Shown piece by piece: positions 63,910 through 64,000 of a DNA stretch of 64,000 nt (position 1 is the stretch's first letter; every line of letters begins with the position of its first letter). A model generated the notes under the pieces. That model saw only the letters and a list, made by a program, of their open reading frames with translations. It was not told where the DNA came from and did no database searches. The translations under genes and the position numbers were made by a program. Source of the DNA: Symploca sp. SIO3C6. Lineage in GTDB: Bacteria; Cyanobacteriota; Cyanobacteriia; Cyanobacteriales; Coleofasciculaceae. The stretch spans positions 60,514 through 124,513 of the forward strand of contig JAAHHJ010000023.1 of NCBI GenBank assembly GCA_010692425.1, given 5' to 3'.

Positions 63910-64000
63910 GGGTGCTCAAAGCGAGTGCTAAATCGAGGCAGTTGTTAAGTAAAAATACTTAGTCCACCTTCAGCTCCTCAACTATCACTGGGAAAATTTT
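63874..64000. mobile_element. Probable end of a second insertion sequence
   Basis: From about 63874 the sequence leaves the SUMF1 frame. A 9-bp stem GCACCCTCA/TGAGGGTGC (63884-63892 and 63907-63915) is at the new tip. The minus strand has a short frame ending KIFPVIVEELKVD and TAA, which may be a transposase C-terminus. The rest lies outside the window, so the family is not named. Confidence 0.4.

Noticed and set aside
1..64000. CRISPR arrays, tRNA and rRNA genes
   Set aside because: Looked for repeated spacer-repeat patterns and T-loop or rRNA-like sequences in the spacers; none found by eye.

Overview
The window is chromosomal DNA of a cyanobacterium. Evidence for this is a psbM gene, a plant-type [2Fe-2S] ferredoxin, about ten GCGATCGC (HIP1) octamers, cyanobacterial heptamer-type repeats, an Uma2-family gene and a long Wzx/Wzy-type polysaccharide locus. 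Genus cannot be fixed from the sequence alone. No rRNA, tRNA or CRISPR array was recognised.

Layout. (1) 1-7255: accessory metabolic genes: a cut phosphodiester-glycosidase-like gene, a pentapeptide-repeat membrane protein, a pirin, a glutathionyl-hydroquinone reductase, a small Cys-rich exported protein, a secreted adhesin-like protein and a Tat-exported multicopper oxidase. (2) 7753-46344: a roughly 38-kb extracellular polysaccharide locus. It is almost all on the minus strand from wzc (38030) down to 7753, plus a divergent plus-strand arm (41691-46344) across a 1.3-kb non-coding control region. (3) 46408-51474: mutS, then a metal ABC transporter (ATPase and permease) preceded by two Zur/Fur-like 7-1-7 boxes. 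(4) 51581-60112: psbM, a ferredoxin and a divergent tripartite efflux system (TolC versus HlyD-type adaptor plus RND pump). This block is flanked by two inverted copies of a ~105-112-bp repeat. (5) 60113-64000: decaying accessory DNA: a pseudogene remnant, an Uma2 gene, an IS200/IS605-type element with a nonsense-interrupted tnpB, and a formylglycine-generating-enzyme-like gene cut by what looks like the end of another insertion sequence.

How the polysaccharide locus works together (inference from families). RfbA, RfbB, RfbC and RfbD make dTDP-rhamnose. Two DegT-type PLP aminotransferases, one RffA/WecE-like, can draw on the same dTDP-4-keto-6-deoxy intermediate for amino sugars. About eight glycosyltransferases (GT2, GT4, GT26) and two DUF6625 proteins build the repeat unit, a Wzx flippase exports it, a Wzy-like membrane protein polymerises it and a Wzc-like protein controls chain length. 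Six sulfotransferases, three Fe(II)/2-oxoglutarate oxygenases, an aldo/keto reductase, a CysE-like acyltransferase and a clan GH-A-like lipoprotein suggest a heavily decorated, sulfated exopolysaccharide. This locus is the best candidate here for an undescribed system. No initiating phosphoglycosyltransferase, Wza or tyrosine phosphatase is visible, so the pathway is completed elsewhere.
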